Translations under genes and position numbers: made by a program
NCBI RefSeq assembly: GCF_003989665.1
Contig: NZ_RZIJ01000039.1
Location: 1-35,474 of the forward strand
Source of the DNA: Azospirillum doebereinerae
GTDB lineage: Bacteria > Pseudomonadota > Alphaproteobacteria > Azospirillales > Azospirillaceae
Reading direction: 5' to 3'
Length of the DNA stretch: 35,474 nucleotides
Notes under the pieces: model-generated
Database searches by the model: none
What the model saw: the letters and a program-made list of their open reading frames with translations, nothing else
Told to the model about the DNA's origin: nothing
Shown here: piece after piece, positions 15,761 to 23,782 of the stretch
Numbering within the stretch: position 1 is the first letter of the stretch
Layout of the letters: every line of letters starts with the position of its first letter

Positions 15761-17229
15761 GGGGCCTGCTCGCGACGGGTTTTCGCCGCCTTGTTCGCCA
15801 TCGCCTTGAGGACGGACGCGACGGTGCCGAGAGTCGTGGACCAGTCGCCGGGGCGCGGCTGGCGGAACAGGCGCAGCGACGGGTACCAGGGGCTGTCGGC
15901 GCGGTCGAGCAGCCAGCGCCAGTCGGGCGCGTAGGGAAGCAGCAGCCAAGCCGGCACGCCCATCGCGCCGGCCAGATGCACGATGGCGGTGTCCACCGTA
16001 ATCAGCAGGTCGAGGTTGGCGAGGATGGCGGCGGTGTCGGCGAAGTCGCGGACGCTCCCAATCAGGTCTTCCGGGATCCCGCCCGGCAGCCGCGTCCGAT
16101 CGCCGCGCGCGTCGCCGGTTTGCAGGCTGACGAAACGCACCCCCGGCACCGCCAGCAGCGGGCGCAGGGCCGCGATGGGCAGGGAGCGGTTGCGGTCGTT
16201 GCGGTGGCGCGGGTTGCCGGCCCAGACCAGCCCAACCCGCAAACCTTCCGGCTCGGCAGTGGAGCCGGCGGTCAGCCGGTCGCGCCAGCGATTGGTGTCG
16301 CCGCGTTCCGGATTGAGGTAAGGGACGCTGGCGGGAAGGCTCGCCAGATCGCTGCCGAAGGCGCGCGGCAGGCTCATCAGCGGGCAATGGACGTCGTGCG
16401 GCGGCGGTTCCGGCCCACGCACCAGAACCTGGATCGACGGGTCGAGGCTGCCGAACAGCCGGAACAGCAAAGGGTGGGTCTCCACGATCACCCGCCCGCC
16501 GGCCCGCGCCACCAGCGGGGCGTAGCGGACGAACTGCATGGCGTCGCCGAAGCCCTGGTCCATGTGCAGCAGGATGGCGGCGCCGTTCAGCGGCTCCCCG
16601 CGCCAGGGCGGCGTCGCGAACCGGTGCCAGCGGTGTTCGAAGCCGTCCCAGCCGTTGCGCAGGTCGCCCTGCACCAGCCGTCCGACCGCGCGGGCCAGAT
16701 GCGCGCCGGAATGGGACGGCTGCCGGGCCAGCACGGCGTCGAAGCAGACCTCCGCGTCGGCGAAGCGGCGCTGGTCGCGCAGCACGGTGCCGAGGTTGAG
16801 CAGCGTCTCCGCGTGGCCGGCCCGTAGGGCCAGCGCGCGGGTCAGCCAGACGCGAGCCTGCGGGTAGCGCGCCAGCCCGTGCAGGGCCGCGCCCAGCGCC
16901 TCCAGCCCGTCGGCCGAGGCCGGGTCGAGCGCCAAGGCGCGGCGCAGCGTTTCATCGGCCTCCTCCAACCGGTCGGCGGCCTTCAGGGCGCCGCCCAGAT
17001 GCGCCCAGGGCTGGGCAGCCATCGGACGGAGCCGGATGGAGCGGGCGACCGAGGCGACCGCCGCCGCCGGGGCACCGCGCTGGGCGTGCAGCACCCCGTA
17101 CAGGTGCAGCGCGTCGGGCTGCGCCGGATCGACGCCCAGGATCAGCCGGTAATGCCGCTCCGCCGCGTCGGTCCGTCCGGCCATGTGGTGGTTGACGGCG
17201 GCGTCCAGAGCGTCCAGGAGTGTGCTCAT
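15757..17229 (-). CDS. TPR-repeat protein with glycosyltransferase family 9-like domain
   Basis: 490 residues. The first ~200 are tetratricopeptide repeats. Residues about 215-480 resemble heptosyltransferase-type (GT9-like) GT-B enzymes: HMDQGFGDAMQFVRYAPLV near residue 224, RVGLVWAGNPRHRNDRNRS near 330, and the closing segment with DLLITVDTAIVHLAGAMGVP, where the D-T-A-x-x-H-L-A-G-A motif binds the nucleotide-sugar. It probably uses a nucleotide sugar on a protein or polysaccharide acceptor. It leads a two-gene unit, overlapping the next gene by 4 bases, and is divergent from the DUF1491 gene with 69 bases between starts. Acceptor and sugar are not known. Confidence 0.85.
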   Translation of the reverse strand: MSTLLDALDAAVNHHMAGRTDAAERHYRLILGVDPAQPDALHLYGVLHAQRGAPAAAVASVARSIRLRPMAAQPWAHLGGALKAADRLEEADETLRRALALDPASADGLEALGAALHGLARYPQARVWLTRALALRAGHAETLLNLGTVLRDQRRFADAEVCFDAVLARQPSHSGAHLARAVGRLVQGDLRNGWDGFEHRWHRFATPPWRGEPLNGAAILLHMDQGFGDAMQFVRYAPLVARAGGRVIVETHPLLFRLFGSLDPSIQVLVRGPEPPPHDVHCPLMSLPRAFGSDLASLPASVPYLNPERGDTNRWRDRLTAGSTAEPEGLRVGLVWAGNPRHRNDRNRSLPIAALRPLLAVPGVRFVSLQTGDARGDRTRLPGGIPEDLIGSVRDFADTAAILANLDLLITVDTAIVHLAGAMGVPAWLLLPYAPDWRWLLDRADSPWYPSLRLFRQPRPGDWSTTLGTVASVLKAMANKAAKTRREQAP

Positions 17230-17298
17230 CCTTCTTCTCTACACCGGCCGTGCCCGGTTGGGCGAGGGGTGCTTTGCCACAGGGTGGGACGCACGAGC

Positions 17299-17631
17299 AT
17301 GGACGACCGGTTGCCGACGCATCTCTGGGTCATGGGCCACATCCGGGCGGCCGACGCGCAGGGCGTGCCGATGATGGTGCTGCGCAAGGGCGACCCCAGC
17401 CGGGGCACGGTGATCCTGAAGCTGAACCGGCTCGACCGCAGCTTCACCGTGCTGGTGCAGACCCGCGAGGACGAGAAGCTGTTCTGGTCGCGCGGCACCG
17501 GCCCCGACCCGGTGGCGGAGGCCGACGCCGACGCCTACATCGCCCGCCAGACCCGCTACGATCCCGACGTTTGGGTGATCGAGATCGAGGACCGCCAAGG
17601 TCGCCACTGGTTCGAGGGCCCCGTCCGCTGA
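17299..17631 (+). CDS. DUF1491 family protein
   Basis: 110 residues, small and soluble, with no signal or membrane segment. The family pattern is clear: PTHLWVMGHIRAADAQGVP at the start, then VILKLNRLD, ADADAYIARQTRYDPDVWVI and a final IEDRQGRHWFEGPV. DUF1491 proteins are common single genes in alphaproteobacteria and have no known role. The ATG at 17299 is used because conservation starts just after it. The gene sits between divergent TPR-glycosyltransferase and convergent histidine kinase genes, which gives no functional hint. Confidence 0.88.
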   Translation: MDDRLPTHLWVMGHIRAADAQGVPMMVLRKGDPSRGTVILKLNRLDRSFTVLVQTREDEKLFWSRGTGPDPVAEADADAYIARQTRYDPDVWVIEIEDRQGRHWFEGPVR

Positions 17632-17647
17632 GCCGTGCGCCGAGGTG

Positions 17648-20086
17648 TCAGCCCGTCGTCACGCGCGGGAAGCGCAGCGTGAAGCGGGAGCCCTCGCCCG
17701 GCTCGCTGGTCACCGCGATGGAGCCGTGCAGGCGGCCGGTGACGAGGTTGTAGACGATGTGCAGCCCCAGCCCGCTGCCGCCGCTGCCCCGGCGCGTGGT
17801 GAAGAAGGGGTCGAAGATCTTCGGCACCACGTCCTCCGGGATGCCGAGCCCGTCGTCGGCGACCGACAGCTCCACCGTGTCGCTATCCACGGCACGAGCG
17901 GCGATGGTGATCAGGCCCGGCCGGGCCGGATCCAGCGCGTGGATCAGCGCGTTCATGACGAGGTTGGTCAGGATCTGCGACAGGGCGCCGGGGTAGCCGT
18001 CGATCTCGATCTCCTGCGGGCAGTCGAGCGCGATGGTCAGCCCGGCGCGCGTCTTGTAGGTCGGGTGCAGGCTGCGCAGCAGCTCCTCGATGTACTCCTT
18101 CAGCAGGAACACCCGGCGCTCGTCGCTCGACTGGTCGACGGCGACCAGCTTGAAGCTCTGCACCAGATTGGCGGCGCGGCTGCTGTTGGACAGGATCAGG
18201 TTCGCCATCTCCTGCCCGTCGCTGACGAAGCGCAGGAAATCGGACTTCTTCAGCGTGGCCGCCCCGTGCTGCCGCCCCAACTCCTCGATCATCGCCTGCA
18301 ACTGCGAGGCGCCGGTGATGGTGATGCCGATGGGGGTGTTGACCTCGTGCGCCACCCCGGCGACCAACTGCCCGAGCGAGGCCATCTTCTCGGCCTGGAT
18401 CAGGCTGGCCTGGGTGGTCCGCAGGGCGTCGAGCGCGCGTTCGGCGTCGTCGCGCGAGCGGCGCAGCGCCTCCTCGGCCTCCACCTCGCGGGTGACGTCC
18501 ACCACCACCGCCTGGACGGCCGGGCCGTCCATCCAATCGACCCGGCGGCCGGTCAGCTCCACCCACAGCCAGGCGCCGTCGGGGCGTTGGGCGCGGATGC
18601 GGCGGCGGCCGGTCGGCAGGCCGGTGCTCAGCAGATATTCGTAGTTGTCGATCAGTTGCTGCCGTTCCTCGGTCGGGACCAGCGCCAGCAGGGAGGGGAG
18701 GGCCAGCACGTCGGCGACCGCCACCCCGAACATGGTGGCGAAGGAGTCGTTGACGAAGACCGCGCGGAAGTCGCGGTGGATGATGGTTCCCTGGATCGAC
18801 CCCTCGACGAGGCTGCGGAACCGCCGCTCGTTGTCGGCGAGGTCGCGCTGGCGCCGGTCGATCTCGTCGATGAAGAAGCGGATGGACGCGCCGATGTCGG
18901 TGATCTCGTCGTCGCCGTCGACCGGGACGGCGATCTCGCTTCCCGCCCCCGACAGCCGCGCGACCACCGCCCGGTTCAGCGCCACCAGCCGCGAGGAGAG
19001 GAAGCGGCGGAACACGAAATAGACGCCGACCGCCAGCAGGATCGAGGCGCCGGCCAGCATCATCACCGCCCGCGTCCGCTCGGCGATCAGGGCCGCCAAC
19101 GCGCCGGTGCGCTCGGCGGACTGCTCGCGGATCGAATCGTAGAGGGCGCGGGTCGAGCGGTCGATGGTCTCGACCAGCACGCTGGCCTGTGCCGTCAGGG
19201 CCTGGGCGCGGTTGCGCGCCTGGAGCCGCTCGGCCGCGCTCTCGAACAGCCCGCCGGGGGCGATCAGCAGGGAGAACAGCTCCTCCTGCAGGCTGGCCAT
19301 CGCGGTGCCGGCCGATCCGGGCGTGGTGCCGGCGATCGACCCCAGTTCGGCCAAGGTGCGTTCCGCCGCCCGCTGCTCCCCCTTCAGGCGGCTGAGATGC
19401 TCCAGTTGGATCGAGCCGGCGGCGCGCGCCATCAGGGCGCCGACGCGGACGGCCCAAGGGCCGGCCTGCGCGCCGGGCAGTTGCTCCAGCGTGTCGGACA
19501 GGCGGCCCAAACCGCGTGCGGCCTCCGTTTGGCGTTCGCCGTTCTCGATCTGGCGGGTCACCTCGGCGTTCAGGTCGGCGACGGTCGCGGCCAGGATCAG
19601 CAGGGTCGAGCGGGCTTGCTCCAGCAGTTGGGCGTCGCCGTTTCCGGCCGGCGGCGAATCCTTCCCCGCTCCCTGGGCCAGCAGGCCGTGCATGCGGGCG
19701 ACCAGGAGCTGCATGGAGTCCAGCTCGGTGACGAGGCCGGCGTAGATCGAGCGGCGCTGCGGGGTGGAGGTGGCGCCCGCCAACTGCGGTAGCTGCGCCA
19801 CCAGCTTTTGCAGGGAGCCGTGCAGCTCGGCGCTGGTGATGACCTCCGGCAGGGTGTTGGCGGACAGCGCCGACACCTCGGCGCGGAAGAGGCGGAAGGA
19901 CGACATCGACACGCCGCCGATCAGCACGACCAGCAGCGCCATCACCGAGAGGCCGAGCGAGATCCGCAAGGCGATGCCGAGGCGGCGGCGCCGCGGCGGC
20001 GGCGGCCGTTCGGCCGGGGCGGAGCGACGGTGCGCCAGCGGTGCCGGGGCCTGCGCCGGATCACGGGCCTGTGCGACGAGGGTCAT
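17648..20086 (-). CDS. Membrane sensor histidine kinase with HAMP and PAS domains
   Basis: 812 residues. Order: basic, Pro-rich cytoplasmic N-tail, membrane segment about 38-60, a large helical periplasmic sensor region about 61-340, second membrane segment about 341-360, HAMP about 361-413, PAS about 420-535, coiled coil with dimerisation domain and phospho-accepting His580 (GVAHEVNTP), then the ATPase domain with the N-box (NLVMNALIHA), DDGLGIP and GSGLGLHIV. The long coiled periplasmic domain resembles those of kinases that act with a periplasmic binding protein, such as TorS-type sensors; the resemblance is by build only. No response regulator is adjacent. The gene follows a secreted 5'-nucleotidase-like gene after 5 bases, so the two are cotranscribed. 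The ATG at 20086 gives the natural N-terminus. Confidence 0.9.
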   Translation of the reverse strand: MTLVAQARDPAQAPAPLAHRRSAPAERPPPPRRRRLGIALRISLGLSVMALLVVLIGGVSMSSFRLFRAEVSALSANTLPEVITSAELHGSLQKLVAQLPQLAGATSTPQRRSIYAGLVTELDSMQLLVARMHGLLAQGAGKDSPPAGNGDAQLLEQARSTLLILAATVADLNAEVTRQIENGERQTEAARGLGRLSDTLEQLPGAQAGPWAVRVGALMARAAGSIQLEHLSRLKGEQRAAERTLAELGSIAGTTPGSAGTAMASLQEELFSLLIAPGGLFESAAERLQARNRAQALTAQASVLVETIDRSTRALYDSIREQSAERTGALAALIAERTRAVMMLAGASILLAVGVYFVFRRFLSSRLVALNRAVVARLSGAGSEIAVPVDGDDEITDIGASIRFFIDEIDRRQRDLADNERRFRSLVEGSIQGTIIHRDFRAVFVNDSFATMFGVAVADVLALPSLLALVPTEERQQLIDNYEYLLSTGLPTGRRRIRAQRPDGAWLWVELTGRRVDWMDGPAVQAVVVDVTREVEAEEALRRSRDDAERALDALRTTQASLIQAEKMASLGQLVAGVAHEVNTPIGITITGASQLQAMIEELGRQHGAATLKKSDFLRFVSDGQEMANLILSNSSRAANLVQSFKLVAVDQSSDERRVFLLKEYIEELLRSLHPTYKTRAGLTIALDCPQEIEIDGYPGALSQILTNLVMNALIHALDPARPGLITIAARAVDSDTVELSVADDGLGIPEDVVPKIFDPFFTTRRGSGGSGLGLHIVYNLVTGRLHGSIAVTSEPGEGSRFTLRFPRVTTG

Positions 20087-20091
20087 GGCCG

Positions 20092-21642
20092 TTACCGCTT
20101 CACCGTCATCCGCCCGTCGAGACGGGGGGCGAAGACCCCGGTCCGCGCGATGTGGGCGATGAGTTGGGTGGATATGAAATCGGCGTCGCGATCCTCGACC
20201 AGCCGGGGAGCCGTGCTCAGCACGGCGTAGCCGTCGCCGCCGCCGGCCAGGAAGCTGCTGGTCGCCAGCCGATAGCGCGCCTTGCGGTCGACCGGGGCGC
20301 CGCCGACGCCGAGTTCCTGCACGCGCTGGCCGGGCGGTCTCGCCGGATCGACCACGACGCGGGCGTTCGACAGATGGGGAAAGCGGCCCTGCGCCTGCTC
20401 CACCGCCGCGACCCCGCTTTCGACCGCGTCCCACAACTGCTGCCCGGTCACCTCCAGCACGACGCCGACGTCGTGGTAGGGCAGCTCGGTGTAGATGTCG
20501 CGCCGGGTCAGGGTGGCGCCGTCGGCGTAGTGCCGGTCGCCCCGGATGCCGCCGCCGTTGTAGAGCGCGATGTCGGCGTCGAGCGCGTCCCGCAGGGTGT
20601 CGGCCACGGCGTTGGCGAAGGCGTTCTCGCCGCCCCGCACGGCCTCGCGCCGGGTGTCGAGGGTGCCGTCAAGCCGTCCGACCTCCATGCTCAGCATGGA
20701 ATCGAGCCGCGCGGCGTAGGCCTTGGCGCGGGCCTCCATGGCCGGGTCGGGGGTGACGGCGGCGCTGTCGATGACGCGCGGTTCCGGCGACCAGACCACG
20801 CGGGTGGCGCCGCGCGCGTCCGTCTGGCGGTCGATGGTGACGTCCAACGCCAGCACCCAGGCGGCCTGCGGGGCGACGGTGGCCGACAGGAAGCGCCCGT
20901 CATACTCGACGCCGATGGTCCGGCCGCGGTCCTGGTAGAGCACGATGTCGGCCGGGCGGGCGGCGATCACGCTGCGGTGGGTGTCGCCGGCGTTGCCGGT
21001 CATCGCCACCACCAGATCGACGCCGGCCGCGCGCATCGCCTGCGCCTTGGCCGCCAGCGCCGCCACCGGATCGCGGAATTCGGTGCGTGGCGCGCGGGCG
21101 GTCTCCTTGGTCAGCATCGGCGTTCCGGCCAGCACGCCGACGCGGTAGGGACCGGCCTTGAGAACGATGGAGTCTTCGAGACCGTCGAGCGGTTTGCCCG
21201 TCGCGCGGTCGACCGCGTTGGTCGTCACGATGGGGAAGCCGGCCTCGAAGGCACGGGTCATCAGCCGGTCGTCGCCGTGGTGGAACTCGCGGTTGAGCGC
21301 GGCCATCGCGTCGATGCCCATGCCGTTCAGCAGGTCGACGATGTGGGCGCCCTGGTCGTAGAAGGCCAGCACCGACGGGGACAGCGTCTGCCCGCCGTGC
21401 AGGACCAGCAGCGTTCCGCGCTCGGCCCGTTCCTTGCGGATCAGGGCGGCCAGACGGGCCATGCCGCCGCGCCCCTGGGCTTCCTCGAGCTCGGTGGTGC
21501 CCTGGGTGTAGAGGATGGTGAAGCGGAAGGGTTCGGCATGGGCGGTCACCGCCATCATCAGGGTCGCCATCAGCATGGCGGCACCGATCAGCAGCGTAGC
21601 GGCAAGGCCCGCAAGGCGAACCCGTCCTTTGCCCCACCCCAT
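20092..21642 (-). CDS. Secreted UshA/5'-nucleotidase-like protein lacking metal-site residues
   Basis: 516 residues with a signal peptide (hydrophobic 11-35, AHA/EP at 36/37), so periplasmic. The C-terminal half is a normal 5'-nucleotidase substrate-binding domain: RGGENAFANAVADTL (336-350), NGGGIRGD (362-369), TLTRRDIYTELPYHD and SFLAGGGDGY (463-472). The N-terminal metallophosphatase fold is kept in outline but its metal ligands are gone. The DxH site reads QGT (47-49), GD reads GQ (84-85), GNHEFD reads LNREFH (116-121), and no GHxH/Q motif is found. By family knowledge this should abolish hydrolysis, leaving a binding protein. It has its own likely promoter and is followed after 5 bases by a sensor kinase. 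A start at 21642 is supported by GGGAGGG 12 bases upstream. Confidence 0.85.
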   Translation of the reverse strand: MGWGKGRVRLAGLAATLLIGAAMLMATLMMAVTAHAEPFRFTILYTQGTTELEEAQGRGGMARLAALIRKERAERGTLLVLHGGQTLSPSVLAFYDQGAHIVDLLNGMGIDAMAALNREFHHGDDRLMTRAFEAGFPIVTTNAVDRATGKPLDGLEDSIVLKAGPYRVGVLAGTPMLTKETARAPRTEFRDPVAALAAKAQAMRAAGVDLVVAMTGNAGDTHRSVIAARPADIVLYQDRGRTIGVEYDGRFLSATVAPQAAWVLALDVTIDRQTDARGATRVVWSPEPRVIDSAAVTPDPAMEARAKAYAARLDSMLSMEVGRLDGTLDTRREAVRGGENAFANAVADTLRDALDADIALYNGGGIRGDRHYADGATLTRRDIYTELPYHDVGVVLEVTGQQLWDAVESGVAAVEQAQGRFPHLSNARVVVDPARPPGQRVQELGVGGAPVDRKARYRLATSSFLAGGGDGYAVLSTAPRLVEDRDADFISTQLIAHIARTGVFAPRLDGRMTVKR

Positions 21643-21690
21643 GCCCTTGTCTTCCCTCCCGAACGGCAGCCCTTCCGGCTGAACGCGCCG

Positions 21691-21719
21691 ATTATGCGCG
21701 TTTGCACGCCGGTGTTGAA
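21691..21719 (-). promoter_or_regulatory. Candidate promoter of the 5'-nucleotidase-like/kinase pair
   Basis: Minus-strand TTCAAC (21714-21719) and CATAAT (21691-21696) are 17 bases apart. The transcript would start about 40 bases before the ATG at 21642. The -10 element matches TATAAT at 5 of 6 positions, while the -35 element is weak. Confidence 0.42.
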
Positions 21720-21741
21720 GCAAAGCCGCGTTACGGGTTTG

Positions 21742-22572
21742 TCATACGGCCGAGGATCGGCGGGGAAGCGCGCGCTTCAACCATTCGTACAGGCCGAGGG
21801 AGCGCAGAATTCCGATCAGGCGCATCCGGACCGGCGCCGGAACTCCGGCGAAGCGCGGCGCCAGCCCGGCCCGCCGGGTCTTCGCCAAGGTGGCGCGCCG
21901 GTTGTAGGCGACCCGGCGGAAGGCGATCCGGTTGTGGACGGTGTCGAGCAGGGCGAAGGTTGCCCGGCTGTCGGTGCCGCGCGGCTCCCCGACCGTGCCG
22001 GGATTGACCAGATGCAGCGCGTCGGGGCGCAGGGTGACCGTGTCGCCCTCCAACGGGCGAAGGACGCCGTCGCGGCGCTCCCAGACGCCCGCGCGATGGG
22101 TGTGGCCGAAGGCGCAGATCCGCGCGCCGGACGGGTGCCGGGCCAGCGCGTCGAGGCTCAAGCCCCGCTTGGCGTCGTCGTCGAGCCGCACCAATTCGCA
22201 GCCCTGCTCCGGATGGAGCGCGCCGTGGACCGCCACCAGGGCGTTGCCGACGACGGCCTTCAGCGGCAGGCCGGACAGGAAGGCATGGCTGTCCTCGCCC
22301 AGCCTCGGCCGGGTCCACGCGATGGCGCGGGCGGCGGGGCCGCTGAAGCCCTCCGTCCCGATGGCGCCGGTGGCCGCCCGGTCGTGGTTGCCGGCGATGC
22401 AGAGGGCATCCGCGTCGCGCAGCAGGGCGATGCAGGCGTCGATTTCGGTGTTGTAGCCGACGATGTCGCCCAGGCAGACGATGCGGTCGGCGCCCTCGGC
22501 CGCGACGGCGTCGAGCACCGCGCGCAACGCCTCGACGTTGGCGTGGATGTCGGAGATGAGGGCGATCCTCAC
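21742..22572 (-). CDS. Calcineurin-like metallophosphoesterase
   Basis: 276 residues, cytoplasmic, with the full set of metal-binding motifs: D8-I-H10, GD36 (LGDIVGY), GNH61-63, H116 and GHTH156-159. The build is that of the YfcE/MJ0936-type phosphodiesterases, with a long C-terminal tail (about 215-276) that is basic and less typical. It should hydrolyse a phosphomonoester or diester; the substrate is unknown. It starts at GTG 22572, inside a GTGA overlap with the ATP-grasp stop, so it is translationally coupled to that gene. This makes it the third gene of an acyltransferase/ATP-grasp/phosphoesterase unit. Confidence 0.88.
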   Translation of the reverse strand: MRIALISDIHANVEALRAVLDAVAAEGADRIVCLGDIVGYNTEIDACIALLRDADALCIAGNHDRAATGAIGTEGFSGPAARAIAWTRPRLGEDSHAFLSGLPLKAVVGNALVAVHGALHPEQGCELVRLDDDAKRGLSLDALARHPSGARICAFGHTHRAGVWERRDGVLRPLEGDTVTLRPDALHLVNPGTVGEPRGTDSRATFALLDTVHNRIAFRRVAYNRRATLAKTRRAGLAPRFAGVPAPVRMRLIGILRSLGLYEWLKRALPRRSSAV

Positions 22573-23765
22573 GACTTCGCCCAGCCGGTGGGTTGCGCGG
22601 CGCCTTTGTTGGACGGCAGCAGCCGGGCCAGCTTCGGGCGCAGGAAGGGCATGGGGTCGTCGGCGACGATGGCCTTGGCCTCGCAGCGGGCGACCCAGGC
22701 GAGCCACTCCAGCGTCGGCACCCCGGCCTTGCGCGCCGCCATCCGGTCCTTGCTGATGTGGCACCAGCAGGCGCCGGGCCGGGCGACCGCCGGGGCGGGG
22801 CGGGGGGCGCCGGTCAGGTCGGCGTGGACGATGGCCGGCAGGTTGACCCCGGCGACCGCGCCCAGATGATGCCACAGGTTGAAGCGGGGGTTGACCTCCA
22901 GCAGGTGGAGCCCGCCATCCGGCGCGCGCTTGAAGTCGAACTTGGCGACGCCGCGCAGGCCCATCCGGGCGGAGAGATCGCGGCCGAGCGCCGCGACGTC
23001 GGCGCCCTCGCCTTGGCTGTCGGTGATGGTCAGCGCCGTGCTGTGGCCGTAATCGGCGGGATAGGTGCGGATCTTGCGGCCGGTGAACTCCCCGGCGACC
23101 GCGCCGTCCGCGTCGATGTAGACGTGGTAGCTTTCGATCCTGGTTTCGGGGCCGGGAATCAGCTCCTGCGCCAGCAGGTCGATGCCGACCGGGATCAGGC
23201 GAGGCCACAGCGCCCGCAGTTCGGCCGGGCTGTCGATGCGGATCGCCTTGCCCAGCCCTTCGATGGAGTCCCAGGGCGGGCGGCGGGTCAGCGGCTTGAC
23301 GATCAGCGGGTAGCGCAGGTCGAGCTCCGGCGCCTCCGATCCGGGGCCTGGGCGCAGGCGGCGGGTGCGCGGCACCGGCAGGTCGAGCGCCTCGGCCAGG
23401 GCCTGGAAGCGGGCCTTGTCGACCAGCGTTTCGACCAGTTCGGCATCGGCCAGCGTGAAGCGGAAGGCGCGGGCCAGCCGGTCGCGGTGGCGCGAAACCA
23501 TGAGGAGCTGTGAATCCTCCTCGAAATACAGAACCGGTCGCTCGGGCTGGGACAGGCCGAAGCGCAGCAACGCTTCGACCAGCGCGTCCTCGCCGCCGGA
23601 GTCCGGCGTCCAGGGCAGCACCGTTTCGGTGAAGCGCGAATAGGCGGTGGCGCCGCCGGGCGGCGTCACCACGGCGCAGCGGATGCCGGCCAGACCGAGC
23701 GGCCGGACCAGATCCATGTCGCCCAGCACGCAGGCCGCCGGGCCGGTCTTCTTCGATGCCGTCAT
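22569..23765 (-). CDS. ATP-grasp carboxylate-amine ligase-like protein
   Basis: 398 residues. The N-terminal domain (1-115, VLGDMDLVRPLGLAGIRCAV) is a Rossmann-like preATP-grasp region. The ATP-grasp domain spans about 120-330, with Lys157 in YPLIVKPLT, the glutamate in AQELIPG (201), and the metal-binding E290-V-N292 in LLEVNPRFN. Such enzymes join a carboxylate to an amine through an acyl-phosphate; the family includes D-aspartate ligase-like enzymes. The C-terminal 60 residues are unassigned. A strong ribosome site (GGGGAGGA) precedes the ATG at 23765. It lies 17 bases after the acyltransferase gene and overlaps the phosphoesterase gene. Substrates cannot be told from the sequence. Confidence 0.85.
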   Translation of the reverse strand: MTASKKTGPAACVLGDMDLVRPLGLAGIRCAVVTPPGGATAYSRFTETVLPWTPDSGGEDALVEALLRFGLSQPERPVLYFEEDSQLLMVSRHRDRLARAFRFTLADAELVETLVDKARFQALAEALDLPVPRTRRLRPGPGSEAPELDLRYPLIVKPLTRRPPWDSIEGLGKAIRIDSPAELRALWPRLIPVGIDLLAQELIPGPETRIESYHVYIDADGAVAGEFTGRKIRTYPADYGHSTALTITDSQGEGADVAALGRDLSARMGLRGVAKFDFKRAPDGGLHLLEVNPRFNLWHHLGAVAGVNLPAIVHADLTGAPRPAPAVARPGACWCHISKDRMAARKAGVPTLEWLAWVARCEAKAIVADDPMPFLRPKLARLLPSNKGAAQPTGWAKS

Positions 23766-23782
23766 GGCCGTTTTCCTCCCCC

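Noticed and set aside
13517..15934. Long plus-strand open frame opposite the TPR-glycosyltransferase gene
   Set aside because: Same antisense effect; no motifs, and the minus strand encodes convincing TPR and glycosyltransferase domains.
20041..22869. 942-codon plus-strand open frame across the kinase, nucleotidase-like and phosphoesterase genes
   Set aside because: It crosses three recognised minus-strand genes and their gaps; the composition is that of an antisense artefact of high GC.
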